DNA from: PALSA-612 sp963711315 | GTDB lineage: Bacteria > Actinomycetota > Thermoleophilia > Gaiellales > Gaiellaceae | Length of the DNA stretch: 64,000 bases | Assembly (NCBI GenBank): GCA_963711315.1 | Contig: CAVQDQ010000003.1 | Span: 620,001 to 684,000, forward strand | Direction of reading: 5' to 3' | Shown here: positions 19,383-27,735 of the stretch, in pieces | Layout of the letters: each line of letters begins with the position of its first letter | How positions within the stretch are numbered: position 1 is the first letter of the stretch | The notes under the pieces: generated by a model | Database searches by the model: none | Told to the model about the DNA's origin: nothing | What the model saw: the letters and a program-made list of their open reading frames with translations, nothing else | Made by a program: the position numbers and the translations under genes

Positions 19383-19498
19383 GGCCGTTCCCGCCAGACA
19401 TAGGGGATTCCAGCCTTCTCCTGGGACGGATACAGCAGTACCTTCGGCGTGTAGGCAATGGGTCACAACGGCCCAGAAGCACACGAGGGAGGCACATC
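19362..19498 (+). promoter_or_regulatory. Duplicated upstream block, copy 2
   Basis: Copy of 15655-15792, here beginning inside the last codons of the MalT-like regulator gene. It includes AGACATAGGGGATTCCAG at 19398-19415 and an AGGGAGG ribosome-binding site upstream of ATG 19499. Probable promoter region of the secreted protein gene. Confidence 0.6.
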
Positions 19499-20014
19499 AT
19501 GTTTCGCAATATCCTCCACCGCCCGAGCCCGGCGGTGGTTCTCGCCTTGCTAGCGCTCTTCGTGGCGCTGGGCGGAACCGCAGTCGCGGCGGGAGTCGTC
19601 CCGCCGCTTGCAAAGCGGGCTCTGGTGGCAGACAACGCCAAGGCGCTACAGGGAAAGACCGCCGCGCAGCTCCTGGCAGCTCCGGCGAAGAAGGCCGTCG
19701 AGGCCGACAGGGTCGACGGAATGCATGCCGAGCAGATCGGGGCGCTTCCCAGCCCGGCTACGACGGCTGGCGGTCTCGTGACCGTTAAGTCGGCGCCCTG
19801 GACGATCAGCCCCAGGTCGTACAGCCCGGCGACCGCGATGTGCGACGCGGGCCAGAAGGCGATCTCAGGAGGCTGGCGCGACCCCGGCGGATATGGCGCC
19901 AACTTCGAGTCGTACCCCACTGCGGCTGGTGACGGCTGGACGACGTGGATCTACATCTACAGCGACGCGCCAGGGACGCAGTCGGGCACGGCGTACGCCG
20001 TGTGCCTGAAGTAA
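19499..20014 (+). CDS. Secreted small protein, LALFVALGGTAVAA family
   Basis: 171 residues. Signal peptide with PSPAVVLALLALFVALGG and cleavage after AVAA; spacer LAKRALVADNAKAL-GKTAAQ typical of a large thermoleophilial family; and a C-terminal domain with MCDAGQKAISGGWRDPGG, a conserved Cys, aromatic beta strands and a final VCLK. The same C-terminal pattern (CDAGQKAVGGGYDNP, ending VTCVK) recurs at 55502. Two Cys residues could form a disulfide. Function unknown; it would be extracellular. It sits 13 bp before the zinc protease gene, possibly cotranscribed. Confidence 0.75.
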   Translation: MFRNILHRPSPAVVLALLALFVALGGTAVAAGVVPPLAKRALVADNAKALQGKTAAQLLAAPAKKAVEADRVDGMHAEQIGALPSPATTAGGLVTVKSAPWTISPRSYSPATAMCDAGQKAISGGWRDPGGYGANFESYPTAAGDGWTTWIYIYSDAPGTQSGTAYAVCLK

Positions 20015-20027
20015 GGGCCGGGGAGCG

Positions 20028-21126
20028 ATGACCACACCGTGGTCAGGAAGAAGGTGGGGCGGTCACGCCGCCGCGGCCCTCGCGGTGAGCGTGGCCGCCC
20101 TCCTCGCCGTTGCCGGCAGCGAGCCTCGCCAGACGTCTGGAGGCGTGCCCACAGCATGGCCGGGAGCAGCGTTCTCGTCGTCATTCGTCGCACACACCGC
20201 CTTCGTCCCACGTTCGCTCCGGCACATGGATGCAACGTGGATCGGGGGACCAACGAAGGCGATGACCGGCGAGACGGTGACGGTCTACGTCTCGACATCG
20301 CTGGCTTCGGCATCGGGTACGCCGCAAGTCTGGGCCGACATGTTCGCCCAGCTCGTGCACGGCAGCGAGCTGTCTTCGCTGACCGCGTACGTCGCCACCT
20401 ATGCGGAGATCCAGATGATCTGCGGAAGTGATAATGCGCTCGGCTGCTACGGCGGGGGTGCGCTTTACACGATCGGAGAGCCCCTGCCTTGGGCCGATCC
20501 CCAAGCCGTAGCCACACACGAGTACGGCCACCACGTCGCGCTCAACCGCGACAACCATCCATGGCAGGCGGTCGACTGGGGCACGAAGCGCTGGGCGTCG
20601 GCCGCGAACATCTGTGCCCGAGCCGCGAGCGGATCGGTGTATCCGGGCGACGAGGGAGACCGCTACCAGCTGAATCCCGGCGAGGCGTTCGCAGAGGCCT
20701 ATCGCGCGACGAATGAGGCGAAGAAGGGAGCGTCGTCCTTTGACTGGCAAATCGTGGATGGCAGCTTCTATCCGGACGCAGCTGCCCTCGGGGCTGTCGA
20801 GCGGGACGTGCTCCAGCCCTGGAAGGCCATCGGCGCCGACGACTTCGCGCGGCCAATTCCTGCAGAAGGGCAAGAGGACATGGACGCTCTCCGTCGCCAC
20901 TCCACTCGACGGCCAGCTCGTCGTCAAGCTCTCGCTCCCGCAGACAAGGCCGTACAACTTCTCACTCCTGACTGCGGACACGAAGTCCGTACTCGCGTCG
21001 GGCCTGTGGTCCTCGGCGACGTCGAAGACCCTGAGCTACACCGTCTGCGGGCAACGGTCGCTGGTCGTCCGCGTCACTCGCGTTGGGGCGCCAGGGCGCT
21101 TCACGCTCACGGTGAGGAAGCCATGA
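20028..21126 (+). CDS. Secreted zincin metalloprotease, frameshifted near 20865
   Basis: About 365 residues. Signal region AAAALAVSVAALLAVAGSE at residues 13-31. The zinc site is ATHEYGHHVALNRD (HExxH), with a likely third ligand Glu in NPGEAFAEAYR about 60 residues on, the gluzincin/collagenase-like arrangement. Two Cys flank GSDNALGCYGGGA. The frame shifts by one base near 20865; the restored C-terminal domain (WTLSVATPLDGQLVVKLSLP, ending RFTLTVRKP) is a PPC-like beta sandwich. It overlaps the next gene by ATGA, indicating translational coupling. Confidence 0.75.
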
Positions 21127-21563
21127 GCACCGGACGCATGACGCAGTTCGTGGCCGAGGTCTACGCCCCCCGGTACACCCGGGAGCAGCTACGAGTCGAG
21201 TCCGAACGGATTCGCTGCATAGCTGAGGCGCTCGCCCAGTCCGGCGAGCGGGTTCGGTACCTGCACTCATTTGTCCTCCCACACGAGGAGATCGCATTCC
21301 ACGCCTTCGAGGCAGGCGAGCCGGCGTTGATCGACCACGTACTCCACGATGCCGGCCTCGAGGCCGAGCGCATCAGCCTGGCCGTTCCGGCAACGGAAAC
21401 CGAGATGCAAGCCGGAGCCGTTCCGAGAACAGCACGATCTTCGTCTCGGCGGTTTCGAGAGAAGGAGGTCTGCCATGAAACCTCTGCTGTGGATTGTCAC
21501 GCTCGGCGCGTCGCTCCTCGTCCTGGCCGGATGCGGCGGCGAGAGCGGGGGCAAGAGCGCTGA
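21123..21563 (+). CDS. DUF4242/SCO4226-like small ferredoxin-fold protein
   Basis: Begins at ATG 21123 inside the stop of the zincin gene (ATGA). Residues 8-92 fit the DUF4242 pattern: QFVAEVYAPRYTREQL, LHSFVLPHEEIAFHAFEAGE, VLHDAGLEAERISLAVP. Characterised relatives such as SCO4226 bind nickel; whether this copy does is unknown. The reading frame continues some 90 bp into the next gene with an Arg-rich, implausible tail, so a small indel near 21415 or an earlier natural end is likely. Confidence 0.6.
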   Translation: MSTGRMTQFVAEVYAPRYTREQLRVESERIRCIAEALAQSGERVRYLHSFVLPHEEIAFHAFEAGEPALIDHVLHDAGLEAERISLAVPATETEMQAGAVPRTARSSSRRFREKEVCHETSAVDCHARRVAPRPGRMRRRERGQER

Positions 21564-23235
21564 GCTCGATCGGCTTCCGGCCGTGCTCAACGGATCCACC
21601 GTCGACGCGACGCACGGCGACGACGATCCCGACTGCGGGGAGTCCGGTCCGACGGTCTGGTACCGGCTGGAACGCGCGCAGAAGGGTCGAATCGGCATCG
21701 CCTTCCACGCGGGGGGCGATCTCGAGGCAACCGTATGCGCCATGGAGAAGAGCGTCGCGGGACTTGCGTCCGTGAAGCAGGACAGCACCGATGAACGCGG
21801 CAACGCCGGCTTCGACTTCGACGGGAACGCCGGCGCTACTTACTACTTCGTCGTCAGCCAGAAACCCGACTCCCGAGCCGGCACGTTCAGGCTGAACGTG
21901 ACTCCGATCCCCCGCCCGGGCAACGACGAGCGGGCCAGCGCCTCGGCGCCGATGTCGCTTCCTTCGACAATGCGCGCAACGACGGCCGGCGCGACCAGTG
22001 ACACGCTGGATCCGCCGTGCACGGAAGGAGCTCCATCCGTGTGGTACCGCGTGAGCCGGGCACCGAGCGGCCAGGTGGTCGTCCATCTCCAAAGTGAACC
22101 GAACACAGAGACAGCGATCTGTGCGCTGAAGAAGGTGCGTTCGCACCTTGACACGGTCGGCACAGGCAGAACGGACGACCGCGGGAACGCATCCCTTGCC
22201 TTCAGAAGCAAGGCCGGCTCCACGTACTACGTCGTCGTCTCGCGGCCGACGGCCAAGTCGGGACCGTTCTCACTGACAGTGCAGCAGCCCGACAAGCCGC
22301 ACCGGCCACCGGGCACCGTGCTCCGGCAGGACAGCGGCACGGGTCAGCTGGATCCGCTCATCAACCCGCAGGATGCATGGGCTGTACCGATGGAGAAGGG
22401 CAGGACGTATCGACTCACTCTTGTGACGAGGCCCAAGCAATGCGTCTCGATGGCCGTGTACTCCATCCGTGCCCGCAGGTTCTCGACGGGCGTGGTAGCG
22501 GCGAAGTTCGACTGTGCCGGGACCGAGTTCTTCGCGCCGGGGCCCGACGGGGGTGGCACGTACCCCGTCCTGCTCAGCGCCGGGGGCGAGGCGACGAGTT
22601 ACCAGCTCTTCGTGAACCCGGTCGAACCCGACGACAGCGGCCCGGGCGTGGCAATCGAAAGCGGCACGAGTGTCAAGGGGCGCGTGACGCCCGCCGACCC
22701 GCTCGACCTGTACCGCTTCGACGTGCCCGGCACGAGCAACGTCGAGATCGGGGTCGCCTCGAAGCGCTACGTCGACGTCGAGTTGAAGGACGGGGACGGC
22801 GACACGATCGCGTCGCCCGAGACGAACTCCATCGTGGAACGGCGGCTCGACACAGGCACGTACTACCTGGCTGTCGAGCGGGGCGCGTTCGCGTCTGGGT
22901 ACACGCTCCGCGTCTTCGTGCGGTACGTCACCACGACGTCGCTCACCGTGAGTGGGACGTCGTCGGTGACGATCGGGCCCGAGGACTCGGTCTCGATCAA
23001 CACTGCGACGAGTCCCGACCCGGGGCTCGGCGTGACAGAGGTGCAGGCGGACTTCTTCGACGTGGCGACGGAGAAATGGGTTTTCCGTCAGCTGTGGGAA
23101 GTCGACCCCGGATCGTCGATCTCCTTCACGCCCGGAGCCGTCGGCAAGTGGCGTGTTCGCGCCACGTTCCAGGCCAACGACGTCGCCAGCACGAGCCGAA
23201 CGGGTTACGCCACGATCATCGTCTCGACTGTTTGA
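21475..23235 (+). CDS. Lipoprotein with PPC-like beta-sandwich repeats
   Basis: Start ATG 21475 after GAAGGAGG. Signal peptide with lipobox VLAGC (Cys about residue 19), 586 residues. At least four pre-peptidase-C-terminal-like beta domains: two with PTVWYRLERA or PSVWYRVSRA and TYYFVVSQKP or TYYVVVSRPT, then SGTSVKGRVTPADPLDLYRF and TGTYYLAVERGAFASGY. PPC domains usually accompany secreted proteases. With the zincin and the DUF4242 protein directly upstream, this looks like a surface partner in one operon. No catalytic motif seen. Confidence 0.75.
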   Translation: MKPLLWIVTLGASLLVLAGCGGESGGKSAELDRLPAVLNGSTVDATHGDDDPDCGESGPTVWYRLERAQKGRIGIAFHAGGDLEATVCAMEKSVAGLASVKQDSTDERGNAGFDFDGNAGATYYFVVSQKPDSRAGTFRLNVTPIPRPGNDERASASAPMSLPSTMRATTAGATSDTLDPPCTEGAPSVWYRVSRAPSGQVVVHLQSEPNTETAICALKKVRSHLDTVGTGRTDDRGNASLAFRSKAGSTYYVVVSRPTAKSGPFSLTVQQPDKPHRPPGTVLRQDSGTGQLDPLINPQDAWAVPMEKGRTYRLTLVTRPKQCVSMAVYSIRARRFSTGVVAAKFDCAGTEFFAPGPDGGGTYPVLLSAGGEATSYQLFVNPVEPDDSGPGVAIESGTSVKGRVTPADPLDLYRFDVPGTSNVEIGVASKRYVDVELKDGDGDTIASPETNSIVERRLDTGTYYLAVERGAFASGYTLRVFVRYVTTTSLTVSGTSSVTIGPEDSVSINTATSPDPGLGVTEVQADFFDVATEKWVFRQLWEVDPGSSISFTPGAVGKWRVRATFQANDVASTSRTGYATIIVSTV

Positions 23236-23301
23236 GACCCGCAGCGCGGGCGGCGTCGCCCACTGCCGCCCGCTTGCTGCGCAGGCGGTTGAGCGCCGAC
23301 G

Positions 23302-23859
23302 TCAGGCCGCGTTCTCGTCGAGCGCGTCGCGGTAGACGACGCGGTCGAGGAACTTCACGAACCCCGGGTGTCGCTTCGACACACGGTTGGCGAAGCGGCC
23401 GAGGAGGCTGTCGTCCTCGTACGCCGCGTCGAGCTCGCGCTCGTAAGCCGTCGTGATCCGGTCGATCTGCACGACCTCTGCCGCGGAAGGCTGCGGGTCG
23501 GGAAGATCCTCGGGCAGCTGGTCGAGCTCGCCCGGATCGAACCAGATGAACTGGTCATCCCGGCAGACGTCCAGCGTGACCTGGAGGCCGCCTGCAGCGT
23601 CGGGCGACTCGTCGGGGTCGGCGTCGATCGTGACGTTCGCCATTGGCCGGTCGCACATCGGACACGCGTGCTTTCCCGCCGACGCCGTCTTCGCGGCTTC
23701 CCACAACCTCGAGAGCTCGTCCTCCTGAGCCTGCTCGTATGCCTCCGAGAGCGTCAAGCCGACGCCATGACCCGCAGGGCAGGTCCAGGCGTCGAGCCGA
23801 CCGCTGGCTCCGAGCTTCAACTCGGCGCCGCACTGGGGGCACTGCGGAGACGCGTACAT
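23302..23859 (-). CDS. Zinc-ribbon (zf-TFIIB-like) protein
   Basis: Cytosolic protein of 185 residues. The N-terminal ribbon CPQCGAELKLGASGRLDAW is followed by TCPAGHG; a second pair is CPMCDRPM ... LDVCRDDQFIWFDPGELDQL, matching the zf-TFIIB layout CPxC...W(F)DxGEL. The acidic helical tail has DRITTAYERELDAAYEDD. Function unknown. Divergent from the Flp pilin gene, sharing a 141-bp intergenic region. Confidence 0.65.
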   Translation of the reverse strand: MYASPQCPQCGAELKLGASGRLDAWTCPAGHGVGLTLSEAYEQAQEDELSRLWEAAKTASAGKHACPMCDRPMANVTIDADPDESPDAAGGLQVTLDVCRDDQFIWFDPGELDQLPEDLPDPQPSAAEVVQIDRITTAYERELDAAYEDDSLLGRFANRVSKRHPGFVKFLDRVVYRDALDENAA

Positions 23860-24000
23860 GCTGAAGTTTCATCGGCACGCGGCTCCGATCCTTGACCCTA
23901 ACGGGTGATTCTCGTTACGTACCCCTCGCGAGGGATGACACCGCGCGCCGCCGCGCACACGCTGCGATCGAGTCAGCGAGGAAAAGGAGGTGGGACTTCT

Positions 24001-24162
24001 ATGCTGATGAGGATTCGTGCGTTCCTCGCGCGAGAGTATGGCCAAACGATGGCGGAGTACGCCGTCGTGCTGGCCGTGATCACGGTTGCCACCGTGGCCG
24101 TGTTCACCGCCCTTTCCGGCGGTATTTCTGGCGCCATCAGCAACGTAACCGGCCTGCTCTAG
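24001..24162 (+). CDS. flp: Flp/Tad-type pilin 1
   Basis: 53 residues, preceded by AAAAGGAGG. Short leader, then the class IVb prepilin signature GQTMAEYAVVLAVITVATVA: cleavage expected after Gly, with conserved Glu5 in the mature pilin, and one hydrophobic helix ending SGAISNVTGLL. The mature protein would be polymerised by a Tad machine, none of which is encoded in this window. A second, nearly identical pilin gene follows 195 bp downstream. Confidence 0.9.
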   Translation: MLMRIRAFLAREYGQTMAEYAVVLAVITVATVAVFTALSGGISGAISNVTGLL

Positions 24163-24357
24163 GGCCGTCGAACGCTTCGCGGCGCCTCGTGTCGTGAGAC
24201 CGGGGCGCCGTTTCGCGTCTTATGGGGGGCTGCGTTCCAGGCAAACCGTACGAGTGACTTCGCGGCTGCTCCCCCTGTCGGGGGATGAGAACCGACCCTC
24301 CGGCGGGCGATGAACCGGTCAGTTGATTCCCGCTCAGCCGGAAGGGGGTGACATTAA

Positions 24358-24519
24358 GTGCTGACGAAGATTCGGGCGCGCTTTGCGCGCGAGGAGGGTC
24401 AGACGATGGCGGAGTACGCTGTCGTGCTGGCTGTGATCACGGTGGCGACCGTGGCAGTGTTCACCGCCCTTTCCGGCGGTATTTCTGGCGCCATCAGCAA
24501 CGTAACCGGCATCCTGTAG
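24358..24519 (+). CDS. flp: Flp/Tad-type pilin 2
   Basis: 53 residues starting at GTG 24358 after AAGGGGG. MLTKIRARFAREEGQTMAEY, then the same hydrophobic helix as pilin 1; the mature parts differ only at the last residues (TGIL versus TGLL). DNA identity over the second half is nearly complete, pointing to recent duplication or gene conversion. It has its own upstream region with an inverted repeat TCCCCCTGTCGGGGGA at 24269-24284. Confidence 0.9.
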   Translation: MLTKIRARFAREEGQTMAEYAVVLAVITVATVAVFTALSGGISGAISNVTGIL

Positions 24520-24670
24520 CACTGACGCAGTCGGGGCGGCGCCCGGTTGACCGGGCGCCGCGATCCCGACTCTTTCTGCCTCAGAGGTATTCCGCGGTAC
24601 CATGGCCCCGGGCCGGCCGCCTCCCGGCCCTCAAGGGGCAGGGTTCCGCTCTCCCCAGAGCCCTGTTCCG

Positions 24671-24709
24671 GAGGCCTCGTCGACATCGTCGGCGAGGCCT
24701 CTTCTTCTT
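24671..24709 (+). terminator. Rho-independent terminator
   Basis: Stem GAGGCCTCG / CGAGGCCTC (24671-24679, 24693-24701) followed by TTCTTCTT. A second hairpin GGGGGAAC-CCATG-GTTCCCCC follows at 24715-24735. They close the Flp pilin unit before tRNA-Ser(GGA). Confidence 0.8.
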
Positions 24710-24780
24710 AGATGGGGGAACCCATGGTTCCCCCATGGACCCCCTCCTTCGCCTCGCCCAGCGGTACCCTGAGCGCACGC

Positions 24781-24871
24781 GGAGAGGTGTCCGAGTTGGC
24801 CGAAGGAGCGCGACTGGAAATCGCGTGCGTGCCCAAAAGGTGCGTCGAGGGTTCGAATCCCTCCCTCTCCG
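24781..24871 (+). tRNA. tRNA-Ser (anticodon GGA)
   Basis: Class II tRNA: acceptor GGAGAGG/CCTCTCC, anticodon loop CTGGAAA (GGA, reading UCC/UCU), long variable arm, T loop GTTCGAATC. Discriminator G at 24871, CCA not encoded. Confidence 0.95.
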
Positions 24872-24881
24872 CCTTCACGTC

Positions 24882-24950
24882 CTTTCGGGCGATCGGTGTT
24901 CTCCGAGAGCCGAGGTGAGCCGCGCCCGCCATGTCGGTCGCGGCGGCGAT
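24882..24950 (+). repeat. 69-bp post-tRNA-Ser repeat, copy 2
   Basis: Ungapped partner of 1309-1377 (9 mismatches in 69). It starts 10 bp after the tRNA. Only the right arm of the copy 1 terminator hairpin (CTTTCGGGCG) is conserved, so the conservation is not simply that of a terminator. Confidence 0.75.
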
Positions 24951-24969
24951 GTTGACTCGCTTGCAGCCG

Positions 24970-25506
24970 CTACGTGCCGGCGACCGAGGAGACGTACGCT
25001 GCGACATCGGCGATCTGCTGCTCGGTGAGCGTGCTGCCGAACGGAGGCATCACACTGCCGCCGTTCGTCACCTGCTTCACCGCGCGGTCGTAGGACGGCT
25101 TGAGGTCGTCGAGGTTTGGCCCGACGGTGCCGGTCGTGCCGGCGTCCGACAGCGTGTGGCAGCTGCCGCAGTTCGTCGTGAACACGACCTTGCCCGCTGC
25201 GGCATCGCCCGCGGCGGTCGTCTCGGTGGGCGTTGTCTCCGTGGGACCGGTCTCGGTCGGCGTCGTCTCGCTGACGTGCGTCTCTGCTGATGCCTCGTGC
25301 TCGGTCTCCTTGGCGACGAAGGCGATCGTCGCGAGCATGCCCACCGTGAAGACCACGCAGGCTGCAATGAACCAGCCCAGGTGTTTGGCGGGAAAGTCCG
25401 GGCGGTAGCGAGGGATCAGCAGCGCACTGACCAGGGCGAAGATGACGAACGCTGCAGCCATGAGCCCGATCCCGAGCTTCTGGGTCGAGGAGAGGGCTAG
25501 CAGCAC
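24970..25506 (-). CDS. Membrane-anchored c-type cytochrome
   Basis: 178 residues starting at GTG 25506. Two transmembrane helices (residues 12-30 and 46-66), a Thr/Glu-rich linker of repeated TETTPTETT type, and a class I cytochrome c domain: heme motif NCGSCHTLSDAG (CxxCH), distal Met in GSVMPPFGSTLT, closing helix QQIADVAAYVSSV. Heme side exported. It probably donates electrons to a terminal oxidase; no oxidase genes are here. It follows a coiled-coil gene in the same direction by 11 bp. Confidence 0.85.
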   Translation of the reverse strand: MLLALSSTQKLGIGLMAAAFVIFALVSALLIPRYRPDFPAKHLGWFIAACVVFTVGMLATIAFVAKETEHEASAETHVSETTPTETGPTETTPTETTAAGDAAAGKVVFTTNCGSCHTLSDAGTTGTVGPNLDDLKPSYDRAVKQVTNGGSVMPPFGSTLTEQQIADVAAYVSSVAGT

Positions 25507-25517
25507 GGTCGAGGACG

Positions 25518-25997
25518 CTACCAGGCGGACCTGCGAGCCGCGTCAGGGTCAGCGAGCCGCCGCAAGCCCTCCTCGAACGTCGCCTGGCGCGCTTCCGCGG
25601 GCACGTTGTGGAGGCGCGCGCTGCGCTCCCACTCGGCGAGCCGCTCCGACTCGCTCTCGAGCCGCTTCCGCCACGCCGCGAGGCGCCGGCGCTCCTCATC
25701 GAGACGCGCATCGGCGTCGCGCACGCGCTGGGTGGCGGCCTCGACCTCGGCCTCGCGCGCCGAGACAGCTTCCTCGCGCGCAGTCGCATCGGCGGCCCGC
25801 TGCGCGAGCTCTCCGTCGAGCGCTCCGGCATGAGCGGCGGCCTCGCGAAGCGCAGACTGCATCGTCTCCAGCTCGGCCATCGTCTCCGACCGAACCCGGT
25901 CGCGCTCCCGCCGCAGATGCCGCTCGACGTCCCGCAGCCGGTCGATCTCGGCATTCAGGCGGTCGATCTCCCGTTGCGCGCCGGAATCACTGGCCAT
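25518..25997 (-). CDS. Coiled-coil protein of unknown function
   Basis: 159 residues, almost entirely charged heptad repeats (QREIDRLNAEIDRLRDVERH, AREEAVSAREAEVEAATQRV, RRLAAWRKRLESESERLAEW). No signal peptide, no membrane helix and no catalytic motif. Its position between a one-helix protein and the cytochrome c gene suggests a shared transcript, but no function can be given. Confidence 0.55.
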   Translation of the reverse strand: MASDSGAQREIDRLNAEIDRLRDVERHLRRERDRVRSETMAELETMQSALREAAAHAGALDGELAQRAADATAREEAVSAREAEVEAATQRVRDADARLDEERRRLAAWRKRLESESERLAEWERSARLHNVPAEARQATFEEGLRRLADPDAARRSAW

Positions 25998-26007
25998 GCG
26001 ACGGATG

Positions 26008-26136
26008 TTAGGTCTCGTCGACCTCCTGGTGCCGCTCGATGGCGCCGAGGCCGCGTCCGATCAGCCAGCCCCCGACCACGGTGAGGACGAGCCAAGCGGC
26101 AACGACGATCGCCAGCAGCGCAAGCCAGTGCGGCAT
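26008..26136 (-). CDS. Small one-helix membrane protein
   Basis: 42 residues starting at ATG 26136: MPHWLALLAIVVAAWLVLTV, then a short basic/acidic tail GRGLGAIERHQEVDET. A single transmembrane segment, N-out or N-in not decidable. It is the first gene of a probable minus-strand unit with the coiled-coil and cytochrome genes. Confidence 0.5.
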   Translation of the reverse strand: MPHWLALLAIVVAAWLVLTVVGGWLIGRGLGAIERHQEVDET

Positions 26137-26225
26137 GTCACAAACAACGGTATTTCGCTGTCCGGACGGAAGCGTTAGGGCTTCTCTCAGCATCATCGAG
26201 CAACGTATCGATGCCCGTCAATATA

Positions 26226-27008
26226 TCAGTCGGAGCCTGGAGAGATCCCCTTGGCCCGAAGTGCGGCCTCGACGCGTGCACTGATCTGCTCTCCGAGATC
26301 TGCCGTGCGCCCGGCGAGCTCGTCCACGGCGGCATCGTCAGGCTCGTCGTCCAGATCGGACTCGAAGGCAGCACGCAGCTCACGATCGACCCGCTGCTTG
26401 ATCTGCTCGCGGAGGCGCGACTTGAAGTCTGCAATCGGCTCGTCGACCTCGCCCGCCTGGGTCTCCTCTACCGGCGTCGCCTGGACACCTTCGATCGCCA
26501 GCTCGTAGACCTGCTCGGGCTGGTCGAGGTCCTTCAGATGACGCTGCCCGAGCGGAGCCATGGAGACGCCCTCTGGCAGCGACGAGCCGACGAGCGACCG
26601 AGTCGTCTCCGAGAGGAGAACGTTTCCGCCCTTCGCCACCGTGCAGATACGCGCGGCACGCACGACGTCGAGACCGAGGTAGCCCTCGCTGCCGAGTGCC
26701 GGCTCGCCGGTGTGTAGCCCCATGCGTACTCGCACGGTCGCGTCTTCCGGCCAGGCGGTTGCGGCGTGAGCTCGCTGCGCTTCGACCGCTGCCTGTACTG
26801 CGTCACGCGCGCGAGTGAACGCAAAGAAGAAGGCGTCTCCCTGTGTGTCGATCTCGGCGCCGTTCGCCTCTGTGAATGTGTCGCGAACGATGCGCCGGTG
26901 CTCGCTTAGGACCTCCGCATAGCGGTCGCCCAGCTGTTTGAGCAGCGCTGTCGACCCCTCGATGTCCGTGAAGACAAACGTGACGGTTCCGGTAGGCAGC
27001 TCTGCCAT
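26226..27008 (-). CDS. Class III adenylate/guanylate cyclase
   Basis: 260 residues starting at ATG 27008; the frame is open further upstream but would overlap the divergent gene. Cyclase domain at residues 1-165: VTFVFTDIEGSTALLKQLGD (first metal Asp), DTQGDAFFFAF (second metal Asp), VRMGLHTGEP and GYLGLDVVRAARI (transition-state region). The remaining 95 residues form a charged helical tail (SRLREQIKQRVDRELRAAFE). Soluble, no sensor domain. Product not determined. Confidence 0.85.
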   Translation of the reverse strand: MAELPTGTVTFVFTDIEGSTALLKQLGDRYAEVLSEHRRIVRDTFTEANGAEIDTQGDAFFFAFTRARDAVQAAVEAQRAHAATAWPEDATVRVRMGLHTGEPALGSEGYLGLDVVRAARICTVAKGGNVLLSETTRSLVGSSLPEGVSMAPLGQRHLKDLDQPEQVYELAIEGVQATPVEETQAGEVDEPIADFKSRLREQIKQRVDRELRAAFESDLDDEPDDAAVDELAGRTADLGEQISARVEAALRAKGISPGSD

Positions 27009-27042
27009 GCCTGCATCGTAAATCCCGTACGTTTCGGGCGTC

Positions 27043-27723
27043 GTGGATTCGTTTGGGGAGATGCTGCGTGCGGGGACGGATGCGGAGATCGTCGAGCGTG
27101 ACGACGGGTTCATCCAGGGGTCGACGCTGAGCTATTTCGCGCCCGTTCGCCGCTGGTCTCCGGTGGAGCGGCGGGCGCTGCGGTTCGTCCGAGGCCGCGT
27201 CCTCGACGTCGGGGTCGGCGCAGGACGGGTGGCCCTCGAGCTTCAGGCGCGCGGGCGTCAGGTGGTCGCGATCGACGTCTCACCCGGAGCCGTGGAGGTG
27301 GCGAGGAAGCGCGGCGTGCGCGACGTACGGCTGCTCGCCCTCGAGGACGTGGACGCATCGCTCGGCCACTTCGACACGGTCGTCATGTACGGCAACAACT
27401 TCGGCCTCTTCGGCTCGCGGGCGAAGGCGCGGCGGCTGCTCCGGCGGCTGCGCCCGTTCGTCCACCGGATCGTCGCCTGCTCGAACGATCCGTACCGGAC
27501 GGACGATCCCGCCCATCTCGCGTACCAGGAGCGGAACCGCGCACGCGGCCGGATGTCAGGACAGCTACGCGTACGCGTCCGCTATCGCACTCTCGTCGGC
27601 CCGTGGTTCGACTACCTGATCGTCTCGCCGGACGAGCTGGCCGAGATCATCGATGGCACCGGCTGGGAGATCGGGCGCCTCGTCCAGGACGAAGGTTCCT
27701 CCTACGTCGCCGTGCTCGATTAG
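27043..27723 (+). CDS. Class I SAM-dependent methyltransferase
   Basis: 226 residues starting at GTG 27043. The Rossmann glycine-rich motif I is RVLDVGVGAGRVALELQARG, motif II Asp is VVAIDVSPGAVEV, and motif IV region is HFDTVVMYGNNFGLFGS. Substrate not predictable. Divergent from the cyclase gene with 34 bp between starts and 12 bp upstream of a DUF2269 membrane gene. Confidence 0.8.
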   Translation: MDSFGEMLRAGTDAEIVERDDGFIQGSTLSYFAPVRRWSPVERRALRFVRGRVLDVGVGAGRVALELQARGRQVVAIDVSPGAVEVARKRGVRDVRLLALEDVDASLGHFDTVVMYGNNFGLFGSRAKARRLLRRLRPFVHRIVACSNDPYRTDDPAHLAYQERNRARGRMSGQLRVRVRYRTLVGPWFDYLIVSPDELAEIIDGTGWEIGRLVQDEGSSYVAVLD

Positions 27724-27735
27724 GATCGGAACACG

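Noticed and set aside
24240..24357. c-di-GMP-I riboswitch ahead of the second Flp pilin
   Set aside because: A GGCAAACC string is present, but the following conserved hairpins and the GGGTTACC-type segment are not.
24780..25290. Open frames starting in or after tRNA-Ser(GGA)
   Set aside because: They read the tRNA and the 69-bp repeat, then run antisense to the cytochrome c gene with no protein-like composition.
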